NCBI GenBank assembly: GCA_944990035.1
Contig: CALYLX010000080.1
Coordinates: forward strand, 372,001-436,000
Length of the DNA: 64,000 nt
Source of the DNA: Clitopilus passeckerianus
Lineage: Eukaryota > Basidiomycota > Agaricomycetes > Agaricales > Entolomataceae
Direction: 5' to 3'
Positions 45,255 to 58,252 of this stretch are shown here, piece by piece (position 1 is the first letter of the stretch; each line of letters opens with the position of its first letter). Under the pieces are notes generated by a model, which did no database searches, had not been told where the DNA came from, and worked only from the letters and a program-made list of their open reading frames with translations. The translations under genes were made by a program, and so were the position numbers.

Positions 45255-47486
45255 GATGGACCAGAGACCTTCACCATCTTGTGATCCCTTCGTGATTATG
45301 TCCATCGCGAATTCGACGGTGGCCCACATCCATTTGGCATTGTTTCATAGACAACAGGAAATGCGCGTCGGCCCTCCAAAAGTGGACTTTCTCCCGTTGC
45401 CTGTCAGTGCAACTGGCATGGCGATGACCCGGAGAAAGAGAGAGTGACATGCGTATGACAGCTCAGATTTGACGTTTAGGCGCCTCCTAAGCTCTTAATC
45501 ACAAATCGACATCCTTTGTGTCATGCCAGTCTATACTGGTCCTGCGATTTTGGCCCCAGATACATCGGTCCGAGACCCAGAATATTTCGAAGTCGAATGG
45601 AAGGTAGGATATGTCGAGTATCGCCGCAATGTTGTACTTTGGCATCCGCTGTGATATCTTGGTCTGTCGCCGTGTGGTGCCTCTTACACGATGCTTCTTC
45701 GACTGGGGCTAGAGCTGGGCTCGAGTTAGATATCCCTCGGACGTACACTCTTGGAGGAATCGAAAACGCACTCGCCGGATTCTTTGATACATCGTTACCC
45801 GGGTAGCAGACAGACGTCTTCCCCTTCAAGAACCGGGTCTTTCCAGGTGGGAAGGAGTAGGACCTCCAGTAGGCGAACCCTAGTTTAGGTCTTCGTGTCG
45901 GACTCCCTCGAACAGCTTGACAGACGAGCGAGTTGGCAAGTCGGAGTGATGTGAGCAAGATCATGATGGCCCTGTCCCAGAAAAGCGAGGAGAGACTGTT
46001 ACATTAAATGCCGAAGTGCTTGCGTCGACCCGTCTCGGTATGCAAGCACAATGAAAGAGAGGCACAAGATGAGGTGAATGCAGGGGTGTCGGGAAGTTTC
46101 ATGTATACGTAGCCCATCTTGGTAGCGTTGTAGATCCCCGATGACGAATGTGGCAGGTGCAGTCCGACAAAGCAATGGACGGGGCGAGGGTAGCAGTCGC
46201 TAAAGCGCTGATCCATGATCGTCGTTGACCGGTCCGAAGGTGCGGATGTACGCATCCCTAAACAACCGAGGCGTAATCGTTGAGTATTTGAGATGTTCTT
46301 TGTTGAGTAGTGTGGAGAATACGAGGAGAAGATTGTAACCCATGAGGTGATTAGCAGTGGGTTACATGCCGACCGCAACCAGTCGGGCCGTGCGGTCGGC
46401 AGTGGGGGAAGTGAAGGCTTGCGGAGAGCACATCCTAACGATGGAAAGACAAGGAGTTGGAGTGGCCGCTGGAGGCCTCACTTGAATTCCTATCCACGCA
46501 TCCACTTAAAAAAAATGAATGAATTGAATGGCGGTGTAGGCATAAGGACGATCGAGGATAGGGTCTAGCAGCCAATGACCTGGAATCTGGCTACCAGTAG
46601 TCGCAAGTAGACAATGGTACTCAGACTAGGCAAGGAGCCAGTTCGAGAGGAGTGGGAGGCGTAGTATTGGCGAGCTGAAGTCTGGACCCGTTTATATATC
46701 CTCAATGCCACGCAAGCCTATTATAGGGTAAGACCACAAGCCAAGCGCCAGAGCGTATTAGGGTGCGACTCGGGATCCGGAGGGCGATAGCGAGCCAAAA
46801 AGGTATGAGGGGAGTCAGTCCACCATGTGGAGTTGCGCAGAAGAAGCGTACGGCAACTAAACGGTAACTTGACATACATGGGCATCGGAGAAGTGGATCG
46901 GGCACTTCCCCGTTGTATCGCTTGTCAGATCGTCCTCTAGGGCGCCGAGGAACGTGATTTCACCAGAATGAGCATACATCGTCGGTCCGGGACTCTGAGT
47001 GGCACAGGTTGGTCTACTCATGGTTCCCAAGTGTTGAAAGGCGTGAGTAGTGGTTCCCGGTCTACTACTGGTATCGCACCCGGTCCTAGAGAAGGAAGTG
47101 ATGGCTTCACTATGATTGTGCCTGTTATCCCCATCTTTACGGAAAATTCCTTTGTTTTAAGGCAGCCAAATGGTTGACAAGTTCAAAATCGCCCCTGGGC
47201 GGGCGGTAGGTAGGTCTCTCTGGGAGCTGCAAGGGTATGATGGGTGAATTGAAGGCCGATTGCCGAGGTTTTTCAACTCCGAAACGGGCCGCCAGCAATT
47301 TTAGCTTCGGGGAGGAAGATCAGATGGCGGCGCTTGAATAGCCCAAGCCGTTCCTCTGCACGCACGATGCGCGATGTGCTGGAAATTTGGAACCGGCAAA
47401 AAGCTCTCTGTGCTTGTTTGAGAAATTATACGGTAAAAATTGTAAAATACGCTCGCTGTTATGAAGTAAATATACATTCGAGGTTC
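45255..47486. other. Gene-poor region
   Basis: Only short overlapping frames on both strands. No tRNA, terminal repeat or transposase-like sequence was seen. Confidence 0.4.
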
Positions 47487-48197
47487 TTAAGGCTCATCCA
47501 TCCCGACAAAGCTCTCCACGATTCCTTCTGCGCCAGTATGCTGAGCTTTCCCGGCGCTTTGTCCTTCCTTCTTTGCTTCCTCCTTCAAGTACTCAAAACC
47601 CTTTCCTTGAGCACCTCCAAGCAGGGCATCCACAGCTGCACCCGTTTCTTTCGCTGCAACAGACGAGAGAGACGCAGGCGGTACGTGTTCCCTCACTGCA
47701 ACTGCAATTGCCCTCGCAAGGTCGTGTGGGGGCATGCCAAGTGATCTGGCGAGTGCGTTGATTTGGCCTTCAAGGCCTTCACTCGCAGGTTGATTGCTCC
47801 CATTCGAGCCTCCTGTCCATGAGCCCGAAGGCTGATACTTCTCCCTCTGCTGCTTGACATATTCCGGACCTCGTCCTAGCGCCAAATTCCACCAACCTCC
47901 AACTTGCGTTTTGTATTGTACAACTCGGAACGAGTAGTACGATCCAAGAAGGAAAGTCAGGCCGACAAGGATGTAAATGAGGCGACTGAGCCGCGTATTT
48001 GAGAGGGGAGGAGATACCGGCCGCATGCCTTTCATTTCCTTGGATGGACGTGAAGGCGGCAGGGAGTTAATGGATGTGTCAATAGTGGCATGTGAGGAGG
48101 ACGTCGTGGTATCGCTGCTCTCGTTCATGCTGGTGCTGTTGTCGTTGGCGTTGGCGTTAACTGAGGCGGCCTGCTTTCGTTTACGTGGAGATACCAT
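47487..48197 (-). CDS. Single-pass membrane protein, 236 aa
   Basis: One exon, ATG at 48197, stop at 47487. The basic N-terminus (SPRKRKQA) is followed by a Ser/Thr/Asn-rich region. A hydrophobic segment at about residues 72-94 (LIYILVGLTFLLGSYYSFRVV) is followed by a C-terminal half with GGWWNLALGRGPEYV and an Ala-rich helical part (INALARSLGMPPHDLARAIAV). N-terminal half in the cytosol and C-terminal half in a lumen, or the reverse, cannot be decided. Short conserved membrane proteins of this type occur in many basidiomycetes; I do not recognise a function. It lies head-to-head with the gene at 48631. Confidence 0.75.
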   Translation of the reverse strand: MVSPRKRKQAASVNANANDNSTSMNESSDTTTSSSHATIDTSINSLPPSRPSKEMKGMRPVSPPLSNTRLSRLIYILVGLTFLLGSYYSFRVVQYKTQVGGWWNLALGRGPEYVKQQREKYQPSGSWTGGSNGSNQPASEGLEGQINALARSLGMPPHDLARAIAVAVREHVPPASLSSVAAKETGAAVDALLGGAQGKGFEYLKEEAKKEGQSAGKAQHTGAEGIVESFVGMDEP

Positions 48198-48630
48198 GGC
48201 GTATGGTTTGGGTGCTCCTTTTCGATTCTGGAAGGATGCAAGCTATTTATTGGACTTTACGAGGGAATGTCATCATCGACCGTCAAAGTTGGAACTTGGC
48301 GTGAACCAACCACGTCATGGACTAATCCCACGGCACGTGTTGGGTGCTTTCGCGAGTTGCCGAACCCCTTTCTCATGAACTCAAATTCTGAATCTGATGC
48401 AGACTCACAGCAACTCTCCTCCGAGTCTTGGGTATAGTGCGCTGCTAGAGGGCTGAGCAGGCTCGAAACCACCCAGAAGGTTCCAGTGACTCTTCTGTCA
48501 TGTTGAGTCTGCGTGCAGTGCAAGCTCTGACTCCGTCGGGACCGGATTAAACGAGGTGTAGCTTTTGTATATAACCTACCTTGGGCGGTGACGGGCATCA
48601 CAGATTACTGCCTAGTTGGTGAAAGAAATC
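48198..48630. promoter_or_regulatory. Divergent upstream region of the 48197 and 48631 genes
   Basis: 433 bases between opposing starts. No clear TATA box. Palindrome-like TCTGAATC...GATGCAGA occurs near 48387-48402. Confidence 0.3.
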
Positions 48631-49432
48631 ATGCTGCCCTCACCCCAAGAGCTCGAAAACGACTCTCATTATGCGTTCTTCAAAGACCGCATCGCAGCTC
48701 GCGTCCTCTTACCAGACAGCCACAAATCTAACGCTCAGGAATCTGCTGAGGACCTCGCAGGAGATCTAGACGACTTCTCGACCTACTTAGCCACTGAGAC
48801 TTGGTCTTCTCTACCCCCTTCAATACGTACGGCTTCTCATGCTGCTGTCCCAGTCGACGTGATCAAGAGTGACGGCCCGCCAGATTTAGAAAACCTGGAT
48901 CCAACCTCCATCTCTCTCCCACCTCTTCCCGCGTCCATTGTTGACACCCTCATATCCTATTATTATGCGTATGACAGTGATGACGCTCTGCTCTTTATTC
49001 AAACATGTTTACGAGACTACCTCCGAGATGCCTGTGCACCTCCAGAAGAGAACATCAAATGGAAAGCAACGAGGAAGGATGTAGATGGATGCGAGATATG
49101 CGAAAGGGATGTGCCCCTCACTTACCATCACCTGATACCAAGGAGTGTGCATGATAAGGTGATAAAGAAAGGGTGGCATGAGGAGAGGCTGTTGAACAGT
49201 GTGGCGTGGTTGTGTCGGTGAGTTTAGAGCCGTCAAAGGCCGGTATCATCATCCAGCTATCCGATTTCTGAATCTGCTTTGTAGCCCTTGCCACTCCATG
49301 GTGCATCGCGTTGCAACATGTGAAGACCTTGCAAAGAGCTACTATACTGTTGAGATGCTGTTAGAAAGGGAAGACCTACAGAAATGGAAGGGTTATGCCA
49401 GTAGACAACGGTGGGGAGTCAGACGCGGCTGA
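48631..49432 (+). CDS. HNH-nuclease-like zinc-binding protein, 244 aa
   Basis: Exons 48631-49217 and 49285-49432; 67-nt intron with GTGAGT donor and TGTAG acceptor, splitting an Arg codon. The N-terminal ~150 residues are acidic and helical. From residue 154 the sequence holds CEIC, then THHLIP-like YHHLIPRSVH, then after the intron LCRPCHSMVH. Two Cys pairs around an HH-L-P-x-x-H core form the layout of an HNH (treble-clef) zinc domain, with His residues placed to bind metal and attack phosphodiesters. Similar stand-alone HNH-like proteins of unknown role occur in fungi and plants. Nuclease activity is possible but unproven; a purely structural zinc role is the alternative. The ATG at 48631 is the first in frame. 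Confidence 0.82.
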
Positions 49433-51825
49433 AAAGGAAGTTTAGCTGTGAAATCCTAGTTAATATGGGATCGGGGGAATCGTAGTAGCGATGTCTTCTC
49501 GACCTAAATGACGAGTCAATTCATTTCTCTGTAATACATGACAATGATGCGCGTGGTTATAATGAAGACGATCATTCAATGATTCATGCAGAGCCTGGCG
49601 AAGAATCGACGAACCCTGGACTTCATTTAACTACTAGTCTCGCCGGAGGCATCACGAGAAACTACTTAGCCTTTAGATAGGCTCGATTTGTGGGCTTTAG
49701 GCGATTGAATGAAGGCATGAGACGATGAAACGAAATCCCACACTGGTCACTGGAGGAGATCCCCGAGAAGCCACCGGGGACTTCATTTGGTCGATGCTCC
49801 TGAGACTGGGATGACCAACGCGTCAATGAATGAATGCTCAATGATAATTCACACCGGATATGGTCGATGGCAGGCCTCGACGTGCTCGACGTACCCGAAT
49901 GGAATCGCCATTCAACTTGTGCATCACCTATGTGACACCGTGACTGTGGTGTGATGTGCCTGAGGGGATGGCCAATTGACTTTCCTGCTGAGTTCAAGAC
50001 TGCCCTCTGCCGACGTAGAGTCACTGTACCTCCAAGGAGGACAACCACCATAGACTCAAAACGGCCGCTGTCTACAGGCCGCAACAAACCGCCGGTACTA
50101 GAAACCTGATCAGCACGGGTTCCGGCCTGATCTTGACAGAGAGTGGGTTTTAGAGACACAACTTCTCAGTAAGTCCCTCGACCCTCATGCGTGAGAGGAA
50201 AACCATGTCGCAAAGTGACATCCTCGAGAAATCTTCACGAAGGGGATGATGGATTGAGAGACACCTAGATATCATTAGCCAGCAGCACTAAGATCACGAT
50301 TCATGATGGACACACTTAGCCGAGCATTAGCTACTCAGCGAGCACTCAACTAGACTCTAGAGTGCATAGCCCAGTCCAGGTGTGGGGGCAGGATGGGGCG
50401 TTCGCCCTTGAAGGGAATCCGCTAAAGTACATTGCTCACGGAGGCAGTAGTGAGAGGATGGCGCATGATGCATGACCCAGCGGCGCTGAAACCATTCTCA
50501 CTATCCACTTAGATTTTCACATCTTGGCGAAGGCAGGAACTCAACAGGAACAGTTGCTGGGACTCGTCTACCAGTGGGATTCCTGTAACTAACACGCGGC
50601 GTGCATACGGTAGCAATTCTGAGCCAAATCATGGGGATTGCCAGGAAGAAAGGCAACAACAGGACTGTGCAACGGGTGGTACGATTGTATATCTGTGGGA
50701 TATCTTTGTATGTACCCCCTCGAGGCGTCGGCTGAAGGTCATGATCCCACGGCAAGGCAAAATTTCGCCTACAATCTATGCTACACCACCGGCTTTTACC
50801 CGGAATGCTTGTGTCACACCAAGGATCATTAGTCTTCACACGTAAGGGCGGGGGGAATGAGGTACTGGGCAGAAAGCGGGGGACAAAAGATAAGGGGAAA
50901 TGGGAAAATTCCACGTGGTTCAGGTCCTGGAGTTCAGTTAACAATTAGTTGATGAAGGCCAATCAGAGGTCTGGGAAGTGATCTACATTCACTTGGTTTC
51001 ATGGTACCCATCGCGGGACGCAACATAAGCAAGCTTCATGGCCCTCTCAGGGAAACAGAGAAGCTCGAACGTTCAGCGCCAGCTCAGCTATGGGTGGTCT
51101 ATTTCCTCCGAGATCATGAATCAGCAAGGCGTGATTGAAGTTTGATGATCGATCCCATCCCTGCTCGTGTATAGGACCGATGCACCTCGTTTTTCGCCAG
51201 AGGACTGAAGTGTGACGGTGACGCGCAATTGAAGTATACGAGCGAATGTATCGAGATAACAGGGGTTAATTCATGAAAGAACATAGATTTGAGATGCATC
51301 AATCAGAAGCAAAATGAGATAGTATTTAGACGCCGGTTGCTTTGACAATCCCTATGTTGTGATCAGTTCAATGTCTAGATCTGCTGGCTGGACAGATAAT
51401 GCAGGCGAATATTGGTCCAGGTGACGATTGCTATCATGTAAATCACTCCTTAACATAGACCCACTGAAAAGGCCGCGTTTAGGACCTCATGGATAAAGGT
51501 AGGGATAGAACTGAGAAAAAGCTTAGGCTGTAGATTTACTTTTATTCTGGTCATATTGGAGCTTCCCACGAGCCTGCTAAATGCGTGTTAGCGCCCCAAG
51601 ATAAAGGTAGACTCAAAGTGGTGCATTTTGACAATGCCGGGGCAAATGTCAGTGCCCTGCGAGAGTAGAGAATCAGATCTTCACTCCCATGACGTGCGAT
51701 TGCTGTCAAGCGCTCGTTGAGAGGCTGCAAGTCCCGTGCCCATACAGCCAGGGGGTCGGCGTCTGATTGCTGGGCTAGTTTCTACCTCCATCACAAGAGA
51801 TTGTGAGAATAGCCTTACAGTAGTT
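49433..51825. other. Gene-poor region
   Basis: No frame over about 165 codons and none with motifs. Minus-strand frame 49662-50159 is Ser/His/Arg-rich and looks non-coding. Confidence 0.4.
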
Positions 51826-52213
51826 GATTTTCCTGAAGGATGCTCAACGTTCGCAAGTCGGTATCTCAGGCTGCTCCGGACTCCAGAAGCCACCGAGAAG
51901 GTGTCATCGGAACAATGCTGACCATTCACCATGGCCTAGATTCATGCCGTTCTCAATAATCTCATTGCTGGCCATAGCGAGTTTAGCGTTGACAGCTACG
52001 CCGAAGTCTACAAGAAACACTTGGCATTCCATGCCGAGCTTCGAGGAAGCAAGATTGCGGGATATCATAAAATCATGCATGACCCCTACAAGGAAGCAAG
52101 GTTAGTACTTCAAGCCTCCCCATATTTATGTTTGCTGACATTCACGCAGCCACAATACTAGGAAGGTGATTGTTTCAAATGATGACCCGATGAACGAACT
52201 TGGTGGATCTTAG
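51826..52213 (+). pseudogene. Relic or fragment of an unrecognised gene
   Basis: From about 51941 the plus strand reads IHAVLNNLIAGHSEF, SYAEVYKKHLAFHAEL and KIMHDPYKEA, then through a 46-nt intron (GTTAGT/CGCAG) SHNTRKVIVSNDDPM to TAG near 52213. The preceding stretch MLNVRKSVSQAAPDS (from 51840) is in another frame. The sequence is strongly protein-like, but no complete gene can be made. Confidence 0.35.
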
Positions 52214-54618
52214 TGGAATGTCCGAGTAGAGTAGTACTTTCTCCCATACACGTCCATCTGTAGACAACATACCCTCCAAATAAACCTATTTGCTCACTCT
52301 CATATCAGATTAAGTGGTATATCACGGTTGAATTGTCTACTTCTGCCTAAAGTGCCCTATTGGCACAATCACAACGCACGACACAATGGTACTTATTTTA
52401 GTGTCGGATAACACCCTATGAATTAATTGGCGTGAACTGAGACTATTGTCGTAATCGGCTCAAACCAGCATTATCAAACACATTCGACCACATTTGTGCA
52501 CAATTTAGCACTGAGCTTCTTCCAGATGGTGCTGAGACTTCAGAAATTCCGCAGATCCGAGTGTCCACAGCCTCCGTTATGCAAAAAACAAAAAACAAAA
52601 ACAAAAAACGTAAGGCAAACAATTCAATGGACAAATGCTCGACTCAATGAACCCTTTGTAGGGACAAACCAGTACAAACGGAAGGTCAAACCTAAGGCTC
52701 ACAGGCAGTTTTCTGGATATAGCGCCTAGCACCGAGTCCACACATTGCGCTCTGTGAAGCTTCGCAGAATAGACTCTTCCCAAGGCAGTACGGTTTTAAG
52801 TCCACCGAGGGGCGACGAAGTTGCGTCAGAGTCAGACTGAGCGCTCGAAGGTGCGTGACTGGCCGTAAACGTGACGGCTTTGACAAATGAGTGACCGGTA
52901 ATCCCCGTATGTCGGTCCGCACCGACTAGTATTGCGGCATGGGGGCGCAAAATTGCACTGTTTCATCTCTCTATTCAAATTTCTACTCGCAACGTTGCTA
53001 TACCTTAGCCTTTGGCTATGTCCTTAAATTTTAAGATTCCGCGAATAGGACCCAGGAGCAGATGCGAACAAGCTGGAGGTGTGCATGCCTGATGACGACA
53101 AATAGTTCTCTCAGTCTTGGAGCCTCAACGAAATGTTTTCTCTTTGAAATTTCGATGTTCTATCTGGTCGGTTCAGAGCAGTTGAAAATTCCACTGCAGA
53201 ACATTTTCAAAAGGTGGGATCCGTTTCAGATCTTTGGATTTCTGACGTTCTTACACCACTCCTCACGTAACGCCTTGGGAGCATGTTGTGGGCAGAACTT
53301 TGCCGCTGCTTCGGTTCGGAGGAATCTGAGCACATCTTAGTCCGCCGGAGATGCAACTTGAGCATTGTTTCGACCATCTAGGCTGTTAATGCTGTCTGAT
53401 AATTGCGCCAGAGTGCGAAGAGATTGATGCAGAAACCCTTGCAGCAGGGTTGCTACCGGCGCTAGGCCACAGCTTCCAGAGAACGATACACATGCTAAAA
53501 CTCTTCCTCAAAGAGCGCTGATGGAGGTGGGTCTGGCGATTGTTTTCGACCGTGGTTCACTCTGTCCCCTCCTGGATGGGCTAACCCGCTGTCCGAAGTA
53601 GAGTTCTGTCTTGGTCACGTGATTCACGACGATATACTGCCTTCCTGATTCCAAGTGTCAGTGCAGAGTTGATTCTGATACCTGCAGTAATTTCGATTAG
53701 ATTGTCACCTACATGGAGTTTACTGAAGGCATAGTACGGTCCGGTCTCAAGCTCTAGTTGCAACGTGTCGAGATGGAATCTATTCAAGCACATGCCTTGA
53801 ATTAGGGAACCAATCTGCATCGTCGCCATGAGAGTCGAAGCCCCTGGATATGGCGTCGTGCACGTATCTCGGGTCCAAATCACCTCCCTCCATAGAGCTA
53901 TCAAGTCAACTTTTCGATGCCATGTGTCATTTACGAAGGAAACGCTAAGAAGCGCCATTCATTCATTCATTCATTCATGCGGAAATGAAATACCCATCGC
54001 TCAGTTATGGCGGCCCATTCCGCCTATTCGTCATGGATGATTCTAATTAATGACATAGTTCTCTGGTGTGTCGCCTCAGTCTGCCATGCTCACACTTGAC
54101 CATATATTAGGATTCTTAGATACATCAAAGCCTTCGTTAAAAAATGCTTTCGATACATTGCATTGATATCCGGCGAGAGGATTATGTACGTTGTGAATAG
54201 CTATTGAATTCCAATAATTGTGTGTTATGCTATGTTTTCGGTTTCATCCCTCTGTCTAGCAGAGGCGATATTAGATAGTACCTACGTTAGCGAGAGTGAA
54301 TGTATTGATACAGTGCTTATCTACCAGGAACGAATGAGTGAACGAACGGATGATTGCTACAGTAATAAGTTAAGTGGGATAAGAATATGGTCTAGGGTAT
54401 GTGATGCCGAGACGAGAAGAGATGAGGCGAGTTGGCAGTCATTCATGATTCCCAGACTTCGGGGGAGAAGTAAGTTGTTACCTCCCATTGGTAGTTCTTC
54501 TTTAGAGCGAAGGTGACATAGGTGTGGATTCCACTTCGTTCGCTGAGGTCACGATGGTTGCTAAAAGAATGCCGGTGGTCAGCTCCGGGTATCATACTGT
54601 GCAATGATATGACACTTA
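52214..54618. other. Gene-poor region
   Basis: Contains an A-rich simple stretch near 52578-52608 and a CATT microsatellite at 53958-53977. A minus-strand frame 53581-53958 (SKLHVGDNLIEITAGIRINS) reads like protein but has no recognised family. Confidence 0.35.
53958..53977. repeat. (CATT)n microsatellite
   Basis: About five perfect CATT/ATTC units in a row within GCGCCATTCATTCATTC...ATGCGG. Confidence 0.9.
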
Positions 54619-56323
54619 CTAGGCTCTGGAGATTTCCTCAGCCACCCAACCTTTTGGGCGACGAGTAGACTCAGACTCGCCGAAAGAGTAGAACTTCTCA
54701 AGAGCGTCAGCGACGAACTGGTCGTTCGGACAGTAGCGTCTGGAAAAACTGATGAGAAGTCGATCAAGGGCAGCTGCGCAGAGAATACTCACGAGACAGG
54801 CAGGTAGATCTTAGGCAATATTGTTTGACTACCGGGTGTCAGGCAATAGTAGTAGAGGAGGCCGGTGGTAGGGTGTTCCACGCTGCGCCGTGATTCACTC
54901 TGGCCAGCAGAAGGGTCCTCGAACTTTGGGCAGTCGGTGAGAGACTTGCCGCTTCGAGAGTGGGCGTAGGGGAAGAGGGTGTTCCAGAGAGCTTCAAGGC
55001 GAATCATGGCTGGTCGCATTTCGGGAGCATTCAGCCGACCATTGAGTAAGAAGGAGCGCTTAGCATCCTGCCACGAGCAGCCTTCAGCTGGTCGGCAGTA
55101 AAGCTGATCAGAGTTGAAGTCAGAACAGGGTAAGCGCGGTCTATTGTGAATGAACTGACCTTTAGCCTGTTCTTCTCGTTGCGGACGACATCTGCAGAGA
55201 GGATTTGAATCTTGGGCTTGTGGCGGTCTTCCAGGCTGTTGACGAAGGTGACCATGCTGTCCATGGGTTTCCTGAGGGAAGGGTCCAAGTCTTTCAACGC
55301 GTCACGAAGGGGAACGTAGTTGGCGTCCCAAAGTTGGACGGCGGAACCTCGGTTAGCGTTGACAGGCATCAAGGGTTGGCGGGGGCTAGGGAGGTAGTAC
55401 GTCTTGAGCATTATCGATCCCGACGGGGCGAAGTCGAAACCTGTGGGATACCAATTAAACGTCTGCGGTTCCCTAAAAACCTATTGGACACTTACCGACG
55501 AAGAATCGGCTACCGGACTCTTCGTAATAACTGTCATCATTGGGAAGAAGCATGTCGCGGGTTGCATTCGACCACTGCATGGCGCCCTCGTCGCACTGGA
55601 CAAGGCCAAAGCGTCCCGTTGGTGAAGTTAGATACTTCATGACTGCTGAACCGCTGAGGAGCTTGCCATTGCGAGGATCACTGAAGACAAGAGTGAGAAT
55701 GTTGTAAGAAGTACGGAGTGTAAGACACGTACATGGGCTCGATCGCGAACCTCAGTTGTCTGTTGGCGTTTCCGGTAGCCATCTTCTTGTGACTGGGGAT
55801 GATCCAGCTCAGCTCGACTGGGCTTCCGTCGTAGGTCATCAGAGACTCCGGACCGTGACTTTGTAGAGGACCCATCATGCCGATGAGGCGAGAGTAGACG
55901 AATGTGAGGTAGCGGACTTGAACGGGGACTGGAAATTCGGCAGTGGCGAGCATCGAAGCAAAAGGCTTCGCGAACTTTCTCCAGAAGAAGGTTGATTGGG
56001 GGCCTCTAGGTGGTAGACACTGAACGAGTCTGTTAGGTCCATAGGTGGGATGAAAGTAGACAAGGACGTACCTTGGTGAGGGCATCATACACGGAAAGGC
56101 CAGTGAGCTCGGCATCATTGAGGATTGTCGGTTCGTTGAATGTGAAGTCGGAGCCAAGTAGTGGGGAAGCCACACTCTTCACGTAGGCGTTGAAGTCCTT
56201 GCTTTCTTCAACGTCAGAGCTGAGCTCATCGGTGGGAGTAGCTTGTACTGTAAGGCTAGTGTTAGTGGTCGTGGTTATTGGGGTCAAACCTAGGAAGGTG
56301 GCACCAACCAAAGTAGCGTGCAT
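54619..56323 (-). CDS. DMATS-type aromatic prenyltransferase, 478 aa
   Basis: Six exons, from the start: 56323-56072, 56019-55733, 55680-55496, 55440-55160, 55103-54793 and 54739-54619; all junctions keep frame. Matching features of the dimethylallyltryptophan synthase fold in order: TYDGSPVELSW with Glu153, the residue that contacts the aromatic substrate in the family; a basic RQLRFAIEP strand; FFVGFDFAP; MLKTYYLPSPRQP; EKNRLKLYCRPAEG; LLYYYCLTPGSQT and PKIYLPVSRYCP. Alternating basic and Tyr residues bind the prenyl diphosphate. Length fits the family (about 420-470). Such enzymes transfer dimethylallyl or similar groups to tryptophan-like, indole or phenolic substrates without metal dependence; the substrate here is unknown. 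No oxidase, NRPS or PKS lies nearby. A 42-nt in-frame stretch near the start (GTTTGA..ACTAAC..TTACAG) could be an extra intron. Confidence 0.88.
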
Positions 56324-58252
56324 CAGCTGCAAGTGATTCCATTCCGAGATCGAGGATGAACGGGAGCTCGAGAAGCAAAGTCGGTATGGCGTTGAGAAGC
56401 TGCCTCGGTCGGAATGTCGAGGCGCCTTTTTATCTGAAGTTTGAAAGGGTCTCATGTCGACTGGGAATATCTGACACAGATCCCAGATTCGTTGACCGTA
56501 AAGGCATTTGGGAATAACGTGCGAAGGTATCAATCAATTACCAGGGGAGGGTGGATGGATCTGCTGAGCCTCGGATGAGGTTGGTCCGAAGAATATGGAA
56601 ATAGGCAGCGTAATATTCTGAGTTGCTTGGCGTCGCAAAGCTATTTTCATGTCAATATGGAGATAGTTCGACAGATTCGATTTCCAGGGTCGTACTATTT
56701 TGGAATCGCGACAACATTGGACAACCCGGCCCAGCCATGTGTAACCTTTGACGGAGGAGATGGAAAAACCACAACAGCCGTGACTCCCGGTAAGGCAGGT
56801 CACTCCAGCTTCCCCATTGGACTATCGAATGTTAACTACACCAGGCGAGAAATCGGGGACCTTTCGTAAGACAGAGTCGTCAGGGATCTCCGGAGACGGT
56901 TACGCTTTGATGTCGCCCATTGTCAAAGAGCGAGACCGAGCTCTTGTCACGGTTTGTACGATGGACTTCTTGTCCAGTGCCTCTTGTTGCGTAAGAATCC
57001 TAAAGTCAATCTCTTGCTCCATCTTTGTTGCAATCGGTATCTCAGATCCCCCATTGCTTTTGTTAGCAATGTGCTCGGAAGTCTTCGGCTAAAATAGCTT
57101 TTTGTTTTGTCCCAATGTGAAGAGATGGCCCTCGCTCCAACGGACCGCAAGAGCATCCTCATGCCCAACAAAGTCGAATTGTGCAGGGCATAGTGGGATT
57201 CGGCATCTTTTGTTCGAACAATCAAGGCGTGCTAACCTTACCTGAAATTGAACTTGTGGCAAGAGTTCTTTGACTCGCTTACCCTGCATCAAAGCCAGGC
57301 TCTCCTGCAACAGGTCGCAGTTTTCGTAGTATCCTTCTACAAGTTGTGTGCCACGCGTTTATCTCAGGCTGAGGTTTATCATCGCTTCGTGGCCGTCTGA
57401 CTCTTTTTTTCTCGGCCGACAGCGACCAGGCACTTGGCCGGGAGAAGCGTCAAAGACCCATTTTACAAGCTTTTCAAGAAATTAGGTGGATGCACACCAA
57501 TCCGAACTGACGAAATGTTACGTAATTTGTAATGTCGAAACGAAATAGAGCCCGTCGGTTTCCAAATGACCTCAAACTAGAAAGTTTTCATTGGCAACGC
57601 CGAACAAACACTTCAAACGGCGAGCGCATGGACAGTGCGCACGGATTGAATGCACGGAACAGAACGCACAGCGACTGGATCGGACCGACAGCAACAGTGC
57701 CTTCAGGGATAGAGATTGCCAGGATGTTGTAATGCGTACTTTTAGGAGTTGTAAGAACAATAATCATAGGCGTAATCGACCGGTCCAAACGATGGAGGCG
57801 CCGTAGGTCTCGCAATGACCGAAGGCAGCATACAGTCTATTAGCGGCAAAATCTGTCTAGGTCGGGCGAGATGGCGGCGCGTGCTATGCTATGATCGGAA
57901 ACACCGGAACAATGACCCCCTCCACGGTTTGGTTATGATTGCCAACAGCCTTTTCGTATGCCTTGCAGCCACAGGCACATTAAAATTATGTAGCCAGCAC
58001 GGCGCAGCTTCGGTGCTAATCAGGTTCGATGGCACGGTAATTAACTCTATTGCTCTGAGCAAGGCAAGACAAAAGCCTCGGGAAAACTTTATGTATTGGA
58101 ACGCTGTAATAGTAGGGCCACGAGGATAGTGAACGTAAACTACTAGGGGCGAGATCTCTATACTTATCGCCGTGCTCAAATCATAATCAAGGCCGAAAGA
58201 TGACGTCTTTAGCAAACATCGCCGAACTACCGTGTAAATTTGCCTCAACCCA
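56324..58252. other. Intergenic, no gene seen
   Basis: Upstream region of the prenyltransferase and downstream region of the LPMO-like gene. Short frames only (for example 57815-58129 plus, 57888-58335 minus) without motifs. Confidence 0.4.
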
